In this document: piece after piece, positions 21,156-29,644 of the stretch
Layout: each line of letters begins with the position of its first letter
How positions within the stretch are numbered: the stretch's first letter is position 1
IMG/VR virus record: IMGVR_UViG_3300021364_000032
Coordinates: 1-51,896 of that record
From: a virus
DNA length: 51,896 bases
Reading direction: 5' to 3' (one strand)
Translations under genes and position numbers: made by a program
The notes under the pieces: model-generated
Seen by the model: the letters and a program-made list of their open reading frames with translations, nothing else
Database searches by the model: none
Told to the model about the DNA's origin: nothing

Positions 21156-22019
21156 TCACAATCGTGCTAAATCGTTCTCTGTGTTTTTATATGATACACA
21201 ATCTTTGTATAGTTGCGCAAGTATAGGGCGAGGCTCTTCCATCAAGTTGTTCTCTGCCGCCCACAGTCTAAATGACAACGGCATTTCAGGGTCGTCCAAA
21301 TTGGTTGAGCATGTGCCGGTCTTAAAATATTGTGCAACCTGCTGATCCGGTAAAGCCATAAGGTCACGCACAACTTCGTTAGAATCTTCATCATCAACAT
21401 TTAGACCTAAGTGGGTCAAAACCTCATTAGACTTTAACGCCGCAGGCTCAGTACTATCCGCATGAATATAAGCCCACTGCCACTCAAGCATAAGTTTAAA
21501 CAACTCGTGTAGCGTTGACGAACCTGCATACGGGTGAATTGTGCTTGTCTGGGCGATTAGTCCCCCGTCTTCGCAATCTACCACACTGTTGTCTAGTTGG
21601 ATATAAAGAATGTACGCCATCCCCGGCTCGTGGAATACGGGAATGTACTTCTGGATCATGGATAAGTAGTCTTCAATGTTATCTAGAACTACTGTCTTGT
21701 AATCTTCCCGCCCGTACAACTCGTCTAAAGTCATGTTAAGGTGAGTTTCCGTAGCCGAGCACATTGGATACATCCAGTGGTCGGTGTGCTCCTCTTTAGG
21801 AACTGAAGCCTGCAATCGAAAGAACCTACGCAAGCGAGGCATATCATCTACGTCATTAATGATGGGCATCATGCCGGGAAGAATATCAATCAACCCTTGA
21901 ACATCAGCATAGTCGGCAGGGTCAAACCCCGCATCACGAATAGACACATCCAACAAAGGACGCAACTTACTCAATTTATCTTCAAGAGCGATCTTCTGTA
22001 CACTGTTAGTTAAACGCAT
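21156..22019 (-). CDS. Hypothetical protein, 287 aa
   Basis: The 287-aa soluble protein is not recognised. It contains EEHTDHW near residue 77-83 and FHEPGMAYILYIQLDNS near 133-149, which recall cupin or oxygenase strands, but no distal His/Arg pair follows, so I do not call it an oxygenase. TATAAT and AGAGGAAGGTG precede the ATG, giving it a promoter-like and SD-led start. It lies in the middle of the oxygenase cluster. Confidence 0.72.
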   Translation of the reverse strand: MRLTNSVQKIALEDKLSKLRPLLDVSIRDAGFDPADYADVQGLIDILPGMMPIINDVDDMPRLRRFFRLQASVPKEEHTDHWMYPMCSATETHLNMTLDELYGREDYKTVVLDNIEDYLSMIQKYIPVFHEPGMAYILYIQLDNSVVDCEDGGLIAQTSTIHPYAGSSTLHELFKLMLEWQWAYIHADSTEPAALKSNEVLTHLGLNVDDEDSNEVVRDLMALPDQQVAQYFKTGTCSTNLDDPEMPLSFRLWAAENNLMEEPRPILAQLYKDCVSYKNTENDLARL

Positions 22020-22051
22020 GACAACACCTTCCTCTGCTAATATTATACCGC

Positions 22052-22669
22052 TTAGTAGTCCAGTACTTCGTCAATGCACTCTCGGATTGTCCAACTCTCG
22101 CCAGTAGTCAAAGGAACATCATCCAAAGGATCGCTCTGCCAATTGAAGCGGGTAATCATCTGACCGTTACGACCCACAATAAACTTCTCCCAACTATGGG
22201 GAATACGTGCAACAGCGCCGCCAGCCTTGTTCCAGCCCTCCTGCGCCGCCTCAGACGTATCAGCAGGAGAAGCATCCTTCACCCTAACCACGTTACCCAA
22301 CAAAGCCGAGTAAACTAAACTGCCATTCTTGCCGTTAACGTCGATCTTTTCCGACAAGGGGAAATCAACAAACGGGTAAGCCTGCTCCATCCAAGCCGAA
22401 ATCTCATCATTCTCGCAAGGCTCCATCTGCCCAAACTGATTGCACGGAAAACCAACCACACTAAAGCCACGATCCTTGAACTCATCATGGACTTGCTGTA
22501 ACTGCCAGAACTGGCGGGTAGTCCGTGCAAACGACCAAAACGTACTACACTGCGGAGTGTAGCCTAACTTTGATACAGTGTTCACGACAAGAGTTACCTT
22601 GCCGTCAAACTGATGCATAAAGTCAGGTTCACCATCAATTGAATTCATCTGAATATCGTAAATGCTCAT
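22052..22669 (-). CDS. Glutathione-peroxidase-like protein lacking the usual catalytic Cys
   Basis: The 205-aa protein follows the GPx/BtuE pattern: VVNTVSKLGYTPQC (28-41), GFPCNQFGQMEPCENDEI near 83-100, and SWEKFIVGRNG near 158-168. The peroxidatic Cys/Sec of the SKCG motif is Leu35 (codon TTA, so not a Sec codon), whereas Cys41 and two Cys of the GFPCNQF/EPC segments remain. An insertion (FWSFARTTRQFWQLQQV) lengthens the first helix. It may be inactive, use another Cys, or bind peptide. It overlaps the neighbour by 4 nt (ATGA). Confidence 0.8.
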   Translation of the reverse strand: MSIYDIQMNSIDGEPDFMHQFDGKVTLVVNTVSKLGYTPQCSTFWSFARTTRQFWQLQQVHDEFKDRGFSVVGFPCNQFGQMEPCENDEISAWMEQAYPFVDFPLSEKIDVNGKNGSLVYSALLGNVVRVKDASPADTSEAAQEGWNKAGGAVARIPHSWEKFIVGRNGQMITRFNWQSDPLDDVPLTTGESWTIRECIDEVLDY

Positions 22670-22977
22670 TGCTCACTCCAAGGGTGCGGATTGCTAGAAA
22701 CGTGGCCGTCGATAGGGCACTCTAACATGGAGTGTCCTGTGTGTGGATCAAGAATCTGAACAACGCCCGTCAACATATCTTCAACAGGAGTACACTGGAC
22801 ACGTATCCCACAGTCGAAAGGCACAAGTGAATTACCGGAAAGAAAGTACGTTTCGTTTACTTTCCTGAACTCGGTAAAATCAAAACTACCCTTAAACATA
22901 TGAGCACTTCCGCAGTCATCACCCACAGGAAGATTCAGTACAAACTTTTCATCACCCAGTGGGGTGTGTGCGGTCAT
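22666..22977 (-). CDS. Hypothetical protein, 103 aa
   Basis: The 103-aa beta-rich protein (MTAHTPLGDEKFV...) is not recognised. It has several Cys (DDCGS, FDCGIRVQC, LECP) and His residues that could bind metal. ATG 22977 overlaps the TGA of the DUF6065-like gene, so this start is preferred over an upstream TTG. Confidence 0.68.
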   Translation of the reverse strand: MTAHTPLGDEKFVLNLPVGDDCGSAHMFKGSFDFTEFRKVNETYFLSGNSLVPFDCGIRVQCTPVEDMLTGVVQILDPHTGHSMLECPIDGHVSSNPHPWSEQ

Positions 22978-23705
22978 TGAGTAAGCCAATTTGGAACCTC
23001 CGGTATTTCAGGATCGTGTAAGTCTACTAAACCATCATGGCGAGGACCTATCCTATTACCGTCAGCGTCCAATCCGGTACGGATTCCGTTCATCCAAGTC
23101 CACGGCTCATCTTGCATTTTTTGCATTTTTGCCTTGTTGTACTTCATCCGGTCTTCCATTAATTGAGGCTTGTCCCACAAGTTCTCAACCGTACACTCTA
23201 TGTTAGGCATTAAGTTAGTGTCGAAAACAAAGAAGAATGCGAAAGGAGTTCCCTTCGGGAATACGACTTCTTTACCAACTTCTGTAATTTTCCAAGCCAT
23301 CTGAACTTCGTCGGGCCACCAGTCACTAGGAATAATTGCAGACAGTGGGGTAGCCCCCTCCACGAAGTAGTTAGGAGAGCCAGTAAGCCATGTGTGATAG
23401 CCTTCTTCGGTGTTGAACGCCCAGCCTAACTGAAAGTCAACCATGCCTATCTTATTGCAGTTAGCAACCATGCGATGATCGTGCTCGCCCCCTTCAATTA
23501 GTGTGGGCACCGTTTGACCACCATCCCATTTAACAACAACATCGCAAGGCAATAAAACTTCCCAACCATTAACATTAGCCATTGTAATTGGCAAACACCG
23601 GTAAGCATGTTTATTGTAGGTATCGTCCATCCAGCCACGCCGTAGATCAGACTGTTGAACGTGTGGGGAGGCTTGGTGCGTTCTAACTAAAGTAAGTTTA
23701 CTCAT
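22974..23705 (-). CDS. DUF6065-like protein
   Basis: The 243-aa protein matches my memory of the DUF6065 family: AYRCLPITMANVNGWEV near 34-50, VVVKWDGG, SGSPN-type turn at LTGSPNYF, IIPSDWWPDEVQMAWKIT near 124-141, and GTPFAFFF. DUF6065 genes often neighbour oxygenases or secondary-metabolism genes; function is unknown. It overlaps oxygenase 8 by 4 nt and the next gene by 4 nt, so it belongs to the same operon. The call is by motif only. Confidence 0.75.
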   Translation of the reverse strand: MSKLTLVRTHQASPHVQQSDLRRGWMDDTYNKHAYRCLPITMANVNGWEVLLPCDVVVKWDGGQTVPTLIEGGEHDHRMVANCNKIGMVDFQLGWAFNTEEGYHTWLTGSPNYFVEGATPLSAIIPSDWWPDEVQMAWKITEVGKEVVFPKGTPFAFFFVFDTNLMPNIECTVENLWDKPQLMEDRMKYNKAKMQKMQDEPWTWMNGIRTGLDADGNRIGPRHDGLVDLHDPEIPEVPNWLTQ

Positions 23706-24565
23706 GACTGTGTGCCGTATTGGTAGGTATAATTTGTGTTACCTGCTTGCTGTTGGGCTTCCCAACTCGCTACAGCGTACTTATGAATCTCTTCATGAAT
23801 AATCTTACGCAACTGCTCTTCATCAAACCCTGCCACTGCGACTGGGCTTTCATCAGGGAAAGAAGGCTTCTCAGGCTGTTCGTTTGTTTGACCAAAGTCT
23901 CTGGAAAACCCACCGTGCTTGTGTGCATCGTCATTGTAATCAAACATTGTGACTGCTGAATACTTCACGCCCTCTGTCACCGGAAGGGACGCATGAGCGT
24001 AAATGTATGTTGACGGGAAGAAGATAGAGTCACCAGCCTCCGGCTTGTAAGTGATATCCAGCAACGGGAAGTGCAACTCGCCGCCCTCATAATCATCGTT
24101 GAGATACACAATGTTAGACACCGTACAAATGTACGAAAAGCCGTGGTCAGTATGAACGGCGAAGTGCTCGCCCGGACCATACTTCACAAAGTTGATGGCT
24201 TCCATGTACCGCATAGTGATGTTGTACATGCTCTGATAATGCTGAAGGCCGTCGTTAATCCTAGAGGACACATCGGTGTAAACCCCGACAATCTCTGAAA
24301 ACTCTGAAGGAGTGTTAGGGATGTACTCTTCAGCCATCTTAAAATCTACACAGTCTCGGTACTCGGGCATCTTAACGCCCTCACCAACGAGTGAGTCATG
24401 CCACTTGAAGTATTCGTGTTGACTGTCATCCAAAGCCTGATGTAGACGGGCAGGAACATAATCTACCCCATCTAAACAATTCTTATAGACCACGATGCCT
24501 AAATGCGGGTCGCCAATATACTCGTAGTCAAACTTTGAAGTAGTGCTGTGATTACCGTAACTCAT
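23702..24565 (-). CDS. 2OG-Fe(II) oxygenase 8, prolyl-4-hydroxylase type
   Basis: The 287-aa protein has H138-T-D140, YLNDDYEGGEL (154-164), FFPSTYIYAHA with H191, and Lys201 in the position usually held by Arg, as in animal prolyl-4-hydroxylases, where Lys binds the 2OG carboxylate. The C-terminal 70 residues are polar and Gln/Tyr-rich. A leaderless promoter stands 6 nt before the ATG. It is the first gene of the sub-operon with DUF6065 and GPx-like genes. Confidence 0.93.
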   Translation of the reverse strand: MSYGNHSTTSKFDYEYIGDPHLGIVVYKNCLDGVDYVPARLHQALDDSQHEYFKWHDSLVGEGVKMPEYRDCVDFKMAEEYIPNTPSEFSEIVGVYTDVSSRINDGLQHYQSMYNITMRYMEAINFVKYGPGEHFAVHTDHGFSYICTVSNIVYLNDDYEGGELHFPLLDITYKPEAGDSIFFPSTYIYAHASLPVTEGVKYSAVTMFDYNDDAHKHGGFSRDFGQTNEQPEKPSFPDESPVAVAGFDEEQLRKIIHEEIHKYAVASWEAQQQAGNTNYTYQYGTQS

Positions 24566-24571
24566 GGTGTT

Positions 24572-24600
24572 ATCGTATCAAACGTACCGAGTGGAGTCAA
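24572..24600 (-). promoter_or_regulatory. Leaderless promoter
   Basis: TTGACT (24595-24600), a 17-nt spacer and TACGAT (24572-24577), then 6 nt to the ATG at 24565 on the minus strand. Confidence 0.72.
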
Positions 24601-25150
24601 ATCTTTCCAACACATGCCAGAAAGTAGTGATGTTTAGTCGCTCCCCAGATTCTACTTTAGCGACTTGGTGTAAATATTTTTCGCTTGTCGGAAATGCGAC
24701 CAGCATACCAGCCTTAGGAAAAATGAACAAGTCTTGATTGGGCATAAACAGATCGCCCCCGGTAAAGTCACTTCCGTGATTGTTAAAATAAAGAAGCGTG
24801 GAGATGTCACGGGAAGGGTAGCCTGCGTAGGTGTCTAAGTTTAGTGACGTGTCCTCAAATGTATCGGCGTGTAACTGTAACTCCCAGCCGGGAAGCGCAC
24901 TAACTAGCGATGCTAACTCTTCTTGCCCCACGCCACACGAATAGTAGTTCTCAATAAACTCTCTAACTTTTAGGTTTAATCCGTCCATCAGTGGACGCAG
25001 GACAGCGCTCTCACCCAACTGAATAAACTTGTCGTACAAATGATCTTGAATGTCATGCCGAGGTAACTTGCTTATCTCCTCCGTGTACAGTTCCACAGTC
25101 TCTGGAGATAAAAAATCAGGCACAATGACTACGCCATCTCGTTCTTTCAC
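24578..25150 (-). CDS. 2OG-Fe(II) oxygenase 9, prolyl-4-hydroxylase type
   Basis: The compact 190-aa protein has H94-A-D96, FTGGDL (129-134), FPKAGMLVAFPT, H161 and R171, essentially the bare P4H core. It starts at a GTG overlapping the stop of oxygenase 10 (GTGA). It resembles oxygenase 10 in order and spacing of motifs, so the two are probably a duplicated pair. Confidence 0.92.
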   Translation of the reverse strand: MKERDGVVIVPDFLSPETVELYTEEISKLPRHDIQDHLYDKFIQLGESAVLRPLMDGLNLKVREFIENYYSCGVGQEELASLVSALPGWELQLHADTFEDTSLNLDTYAGYPSRDISTLLYFNNHGSDFTGGDLFMPNQDLFIFPKAGMLVAFPTSEKYLHQVAKVESGERLNITTFWHVLERFDSTRYV

Positions 25151-25785
25151 AAGTATTCCTCGTTCAAGTTTTCAACCACGGTATAAAACGAAGGAGTTGT
25201 CCACCGCTCACCGCTAGTAACTGTACGGACACCATGCAGATAATTTCGGTCACCCACAAACATGACTGCCAACCCCGGTTTGGGTGTAATCTCAATGTCG
25301 TGCTGAGGAAAGTATAGTTCACCACCAGTAAAGTCATCGTTATAGTAAAACAGTGAGTTTAAGTCATAGGTTGGAAATGGATTCGGGCTACCATCGTTTA
25401 ATTCTTTATCTGCGTGCGGCTGTTGCTCTATGCCTTCAAACCAACGCATTAAAACAGGGGCACGCCCATAAACTTTAACATTGAAAAACTTTTCGACTTC
25501 GTTCGCCATTTTATCAATGTATTTCTCAATGATCTTGTAAACTTCTGGATTTTTACGGTCAATAATAGGACCACTACACATACGGTCGTTCCAGTAGGTA
25601 GCGTCATAAATACAAACACCATTCTCGTCGTATTCAGTCTCTTTTCCGTTCTCCCATTCGTCAATCGTGGGTAGGAATGCCTGAACTACCGCTAAATCTT
25701 CCGGGTCGATAAAGTTCTCAAAGACAACGATGTTGTCGGAACTGTCCCCGTAGTAGCCCGAAGGTATAATCGAAACTTCTTCCAT
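25147..25785 (-). CDS. 2OG-Fe(II) oxygenase 10, prolyl-4-hydroxylase type
   Basis: The 212-aa protein has H124-A-D126, FTGGEL (152-157), LYFPQ, H184 and R194. A leaderless promoter (TTGACG/TAGAAT) ends 6 nt before its ATG. The promoter region is only 38 nt from the stop codon of the Pro-Pro-(F/Y)-F repeat tail protein, making this the oxygenase closest to its candidate substrate gene. Confidence 0.93.
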   Translation of the reverse strand: MEEVSIIPSGYYGDSSDNIVVFENFIDPEDLAVVQAFLPTIDEWENGKETEYDENGVCIYDATYWNDRMCSGPIIDRKNPEVYKIIEKYIDKMANEVEKFFNVKVYGRAPVLMRWFEGIEQQPHADKELNDGSPNPFPTYDLNSLFYYNDDFTGGELYFPQHDIEITPKPGLAVMFVGDRNYLHGVRTVTSGERWTTPSFYTVVENLNEEYL

Positions 25786-25791
25786 ACCGAT

Positions 25792-25820
25792 ATTCTACAG
25801 CACACTTCCCGTACCGTCAA
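25792..25820 (-). promoter_or_regulatory. Leaderless promoter
   Basis: TTGACG (25815-25820), a 17-nt spacer and TAGAAT (25792-25797), with 6 nt to the ATG at 25785. It starts the minus-strand oxygenase group, right after the tail protein gene. Confidence 0.75.
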
Positions 25821-25823
25821 CGC

Positions 25824-26843
25824 TTACTTGAACGCTGGAGGGAAGTAAGGCGGGAAGAATGGGGGGAAGAATGGAGGGAAAAATGGCGGGAAGAAAGGCG
25901 GGAAGAACGGCGGGAAATAGGGAGGAAAGAAGGGCGGGAAGAACGGAGGGAAGTAAGGAGGGAAGAACGGCGGAAAGAACGGAGGGAAGTAAGGTGGAAA
26001 GAACGGAGGGAAGAACGGCGGGAAGTAAGGAGGGAAGAACGGAGGGAAGAAAGGCGGGAAGAACGGAGGGAAGAACGGGGGGAAATATGGGGGAGCAACA
26101 GGCGTAATAATGACACTATTTGACCAGTCCCCGATAAGATGAGTGTTGCTCAGTCTCGCCCGGATACTATACTCAGTGCCGTTAGTCAAGCCTGTAAGAA
26201 CCTTAGACGAAGACGTAGGCTGATTCGTTACGATTGCTTGCTGCGTAGACCCCCCACCCGTAGGGGTGGCTTGAAACGTGATGTATCTAGCGTAGCCTTC
26301 ATCGGAATAATCAGAAGAACTGCCACCCGCCCCAAAGTCCCCAATAGCGTGAGCCGTCCACGTAACAGTAGTTGAAGCATCATCACCATCAGTAGCGCTA
26401 ATAGTGTTCATCGTGCTAGGCTTACGGACTGTTAAGTAATCGCCAATTTCTTCAGTCTCCACAGTTCCATCTGCGGCTGTGGTAGAACGCATAAACTTGT
26501 ACGCAAAACCTGCACGAACCTCATCTTCGGGGGACGTATCGCTCGTAACAATATCAAACGTACAAGTTTGTTCTGATCCTTGTGAGACATTTGCCCCACC
26601 CGGAGAATTAGTAGACGGGCCACCCTTACCTGCCTTGTCGGCGTTAGCAGGACCATTAGGATTCGTCCACGCCCGAACGTCTGCCGTGTTTTCTTTACCA
26701 GTGTACGACGGGGTAACGCCAAACGCTACCGTATTGGAAGACGTACCAATTAGGGGAGTACCACCGCCAGACGTGGACGGCGTTGTAGTTACAGAACTTT
26801 CAGGTAACTTGCCACCTTGTCCTACATCTTTATTTATAGCCAT
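25824..26843 (-). CDS. Tail protein with fibronectin-III domain and Pro-Pro-(Phe/Tyr)-Phe repeats
   Basis: The 339-aa protein has a Gly/Ser/Thr-rich N-terminal half, a fibronectin-III-like domain near residues 150-245 (ending YSIRARLSNTHLIGDWSNSVIITP), and then about 21 tandem four-residue units PPFF/PPYF up to the PPAFK end. The Tyr units are spaced regularly (units 1, 6, 9, 12, 15 and 21). Such a stretch is expected to be extended, like polyproline II, and very hydrophobic. The gene starts the last tail operon member before the oxygenases. Prolines are the likely target of the adjacent P4H-type enzymes, by inference. Confidence 0.85.
   Translation of the reverse strand: MAINKDVGQGGKLPESSVTTTPSTSGGGTPLIGTSSNTVAFGVTPSYTGKENTADVRAWTNPNGPANADKAGKGGPSTNSPGGANVSQGSEQTCTFDIVTSDTSPEDEVRAGFAYKFMRSTTAADGTVETEEIGDYLTVRKPSTMNTISATDGDDASTTVTWTAHAIGDFGAGGSSSDYSDEGYARYITFQATPTGGGSTQQAIVTNQPTSSSKVLTGLTNGTEYSIRARLSNTHLIGDWSNSVIITPVAPPYFPPFFPPFFPPFFPPFFPPYFPPFFPPFFPPYFPPFFPPFFPPYFPPFFPPFFPPYFPPFFPPFFPPFFPPFFPPFFPPYFPPAFK
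25836..26096 (-). repeat. 12-bp tandem repeat encoding PP(F/Y)F
   Basis: About 21 imperfect 12-bp units make the plus strand almost pure purine (GGGAAGAA-type) for 260 bp. Such a homopurine tract can form triplex DNA and slip during replication, changing repeat number. Synonymous differences between units show it is not newly expanded. Confidence 0.88.
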
Positions 26844-26854
26844 GCCTACACACC

Positions 26855-29644
26855 TCAGTCGGAAAGGTCACCCACAGCAACCCAAGTATCTGTGCCCCTC
26901 TTGATTAGTGTAGCAGAAGACCACTGGTCCCGCAACTTAAGGCCCGGAGTACCGTTAACAGTAACACCCGAACCCGGAGTAAGAGTCGTCTGACCAGCAC
27001 CAGTCTGTAAAACAGTAATCTGAGTACCGACAGGATAAGCAACAGAAGAGTTAGGAGGAACAGTCAACGTATTAGCCGAACCGACACCCATCTCAACCAA
27101 CTTATCTTTATCAGCCAAAACAAGCGTATAACTCGCAGTCCGTGCATTCGTCTTCAAAGTAGACGAAGCAAACTCACGTTGAGTAGAACCATCACCAACA
27201 ATAATCTTATCATTCGTGGAATCCCAAGCAATGCGACCTTCTGAAGAAGAGGCAGTAGTTGACAGCAGCGAAACTGCAACAGCCGTACCAAGTGCCGAAG
27301 CCGACAGTACAGAAGTATTGTTAATGTAGAATGCTTTACCTGAAGCAAGGTCAATGTGTTCTGATGAGGTCCACGAATCCGTAGCATCCACCCAGTTGAA
27401 GGTTTTATCTGTTGCGCCCTTAAGTGTGATACCGCCACCATCAGCAGTTGTGTCATCGGGGCTAGCAACAGAACCTAACTCAATGTTTTTATCATCCACG
27501 GTAATCGTTGTGGAGTTTACCGTAGTCGTGGTGCCATCAACAGTTAGGTTTCCTGAGATAGTCACGTCACCGGCCACAGACAAGCCAACACCATTTATGA
27601 GTTGAAGTTCGTCGTGCCTTTGTCGGCTAACAATAGTGAACGACCCTGCACCCTTGATGGCTGTCTCAATCAACCCATCTTCAGAAGTGTGTGTCGGGTC
27701 TGTAATTTTACCAGTTACCTTAGCGTAAATTTCTGTTCCGCCGTTTGAGTTCTCACCTGAATACTGAATCTGTCCAAGATAGTCGGCGGCAGCAGGAGAA
27801 GCAGAGTTGCGGTAAAGGTCAATAATAGGGGCGGCTGACGAACCTGCGTCCGTAGAAGTTAATGTCAAATCGCCAGCAATCGTAGCATTATCATCAATCG
27901 CTACTGTGCCGCCAGCAGAATCAAGCGTAAGGTTACCCGACGAAGTGTCAATCTCGTTATCGCCTGTTACACCAACTTGAATGTTCCCTGAAGTAACATC
28001 CCCAGTCAAGTTGCCTGTAACAGAAGTAGTCGTTAACACGCCCGTGCTAGGATTGTACGATAGACCCGTGTCCGTCTCAATACCTTGAGAACCTGTAGCA
28101 CCATCCACAAAGGTGAGATAGACTGTCTCGTCTGTAGAGTTGTTGGCCGTAGCCGTAACATTCGTGGCAACCGTTGCAGTGTCAGCCGTGCCTGTCAAAT
28201 CACCAGTCAAGTTGAACGCCGCATTTGACACAGTGGCACCGTTAAGGTTTACGGTACCTGAGAAAGTAGATGTCCCAGAAGATGTGACGTTGCCGGTCAC
28301 GTCGCCCGTAACGTTACCGACAACACTGCCCGTAAGTTGAGCGTCTGTGCCGTCAGAGCCGTTATCTAAAATTTTACTCGTCCCGTTGGACGCATAAACA
28401 TCGCCGGTTAGGTCGCCAGCGACATTGCCTGTGACGTTGCCTGTGACGTTGCCTGTGACATTGCCGGTTACATCACCGGTTAGGTCGCCGGTAACATTGC
28501 CAGTTACTGCGCCGGTCACGTCACCAGTCAAATCGCCGGTAACGTTGCCTGTAAGGTTGCCGGTTGCGTTGCCGGTCAAGTTGCCTGTAACGTCACCCGT
28601 TACATTGCCCGTTACATTGCCCGTTAGGTTGCCCGTCACAGAAGTAGTACCAATCACCCCAGTACTAGGATTGTACGTCAACCCTGTGTCAGTTTCAACA
28701 CCCTGAGTGCCTGTATCTCCATCAACAAAAGCAAGATAAACTGTTTCATTCGTTGTGTTGTTTGCAGTAACCGTAACGCTCGTCGCAACGTCTGCTGTAC
28801 CGGTCACATCACCAGTTACATTGCCTGTGACATTGCCCGTGACATTACCAGTCAGGTCACCAGTGACATCGCCTGTCACATTACCTGTGAGGTTACCGGT
28901 CACATTACCAGTTACATCGCCGGTCACATTACCAGTTAAATTACCGGTCACATCGCCAGTCAAATCACCAGTAAACGCCGTAGACGTAACCGCCGACAAA
29001 CCAGTCAAAGAAGTATCAAGATTAATCGTATTACCAGTCTTCGACAAATTAGTGCCAGCAGTAACAGAACTCACACCAGAAAACTGAGTGTAAGTTAAAG
29101 AATCCGAACCAAGCGTATGAACCTCACCAGTACCAGTACCCTCAGACGTGAGAATAAAACCTTGATTAGCATTATCAGAACCGCCCAAAACCCACGTAGC
29201 ATCGCCAGCATACAGACTAGTATCATTATCGGTCGCACGAGTCAACACATACGCAGTCGAACCATCACCCTGAGTGGTAACAGTGTAAATACCGTTCTGA
29301 GCAGCAGCCGCCTGATTCTTGACAAGCACCCTATCACCAGCCGTACCATTCACACCATCAACAACAACACGGGCATTAGAGCCAGCCGTCAGAGTAGCGC
29401 CAACACCAGAAGAACCATTGTCATACGTGGGCGAATTAGGAAGCACAGCCGCAGTCGCTAAGTCCACAGCCTCGTTCCAACGCACACCAGTTTCAACAGT
29501 TGAGTCCACGTACTCTGTTGTCGCAACACGGTCAGAAGCGTTACTGACCACGATAGACCAGTATGTTCCGTTCCATTGCCATGTACGGTTGCCGACAGTG
29601 TGAGTATCGTTCACTGAAGGGGAATCAGGAAAGTTAATAGCCAT
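26855..29644 (-). CDS. Large tail-fibre protein with GNVTGDVTG repeats
   Basis: The 929-aa protein starts MAINFPDSPSVNDTH and NGTYWSIV, a typical phage fibre N-terminus, followed by long runs of (G-N/D-V/L-T) five-residue repeats near residues 205-330 and 345-415. It contains duplicated blocks: TANNxTxETVYLxFVDG and its following ETDTGLxYNPSTGV occur twice. Such repeats fold into trimeric beta-helical shafts. The C-terminal part holds a TTTTVNSTT turn and a KTNARTASYTLVLADKDKLVEM end domain. It overlaps the preceding gene (TGATG). Confidence 0.85.
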   Translation of the reverse strand: MAINFPDSPSVNDTHTVGNRTWQWNGTYWSIVVSNASDRVATTEYVDSTVETGVRWNEAVDLATAAVLPNSPTYDNGSSGVGATLTAGSNARVVVDGVNGTAGDRVLVKNQAAAAQNGIYTVTTQGDGSTAYVLTRATDNDTSLYAGDATWVLGGSDNANQGFILTSEGTGTGEVHTLGSDSLTYTQFSGVSSVTAGTNLSKTGNTINLDTSLTGLSAVTSTAFTGDLTGDVTGNLTGNVTGDVTGNVTGNLTGNVTGDVTGDLTGNVTGNVTGNVTGDVTGTADVATSVTVTANNTTNETVYLAFVDGDTGTQGVETDTGLTYNPSTGVIGTTSVTGNLTGNVTGNVTGDVTGNLTGNATGNLTGNVTGDLTGDVTGAVTGNVTGDLTGDVTGNVTGNVTGNVTGNVAGDLTGDVYASNGTSKILDNGSDGTDAQLTGSVVGNVTGDVTGNVTSSGTSTFSGTVNLNGATVSNAAFNLTGDLTGTADTATVATNVTATANNSTDETVYLTFVDGATGSQGIETDTGLSYNPSTGVLTTTSVTGNLTGDVTSGNIQVGVTGDNEIDTSSGNLTLDSAGGTVAIDDNATIAGDLTLTSTDAGSSAAPIIDLYRNSASPAAADYLGQIQYSGENSNGGTEIYAKVTGKITDPTHTSEDGLIETAIKGAGSFTIVSRQRHDELQLINGVGLSVAGDVTISGNLTVDGTTTTVNSTTITVDDKNIELGSVASPDDTTADGGGITLKGATDKTFNWVDATDSWTSSEHIDLASGKAFYINNTSVLSASALGTAVAVSLLSTTASSSEGRIAWDSTNDKIIVGDGSTQREFASSTLKTNARTASYTLVLADKDKLVEMGVGSANTLTVPPNSSVAYPVGTQITVLQTGAGQTTLTPGSGVTVNGTPGLKLRDQWSSATLIKRGTDTWVAVGDLSD

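Noticed and set aside
21156-22019. Possible eleventh oxygenase at the 287-aa gene (HTDHW motif)
   Set aside because: An HxD-like motif occurs but no distal His/Arg pair or GGE strand follows, so it is left as unknown.
25817-26116. Ser/Arg-rich minus-strand frame and Gly/Arg/Lys-rich plus-strand frame over the PPFF repeat
   Set aside because: Both are alternative readings of the 12-bp repeat; the tail protein frame is continuous with the FN3 domain and has the SD.
28395-28980. Regular 15-bp repeats that might suggest a CRISPR array
   Set aside because: Units are contiguous, in frame and encode a protein repeat; there are no spacers and no cas genes.
28425-29087. Plus-strand frames with TLPVTLPVTSP repeats
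   Set aside because: They are the antisense reading of the GNVTGDVTG repeats in the minus-strand fibre gene; no start signals.
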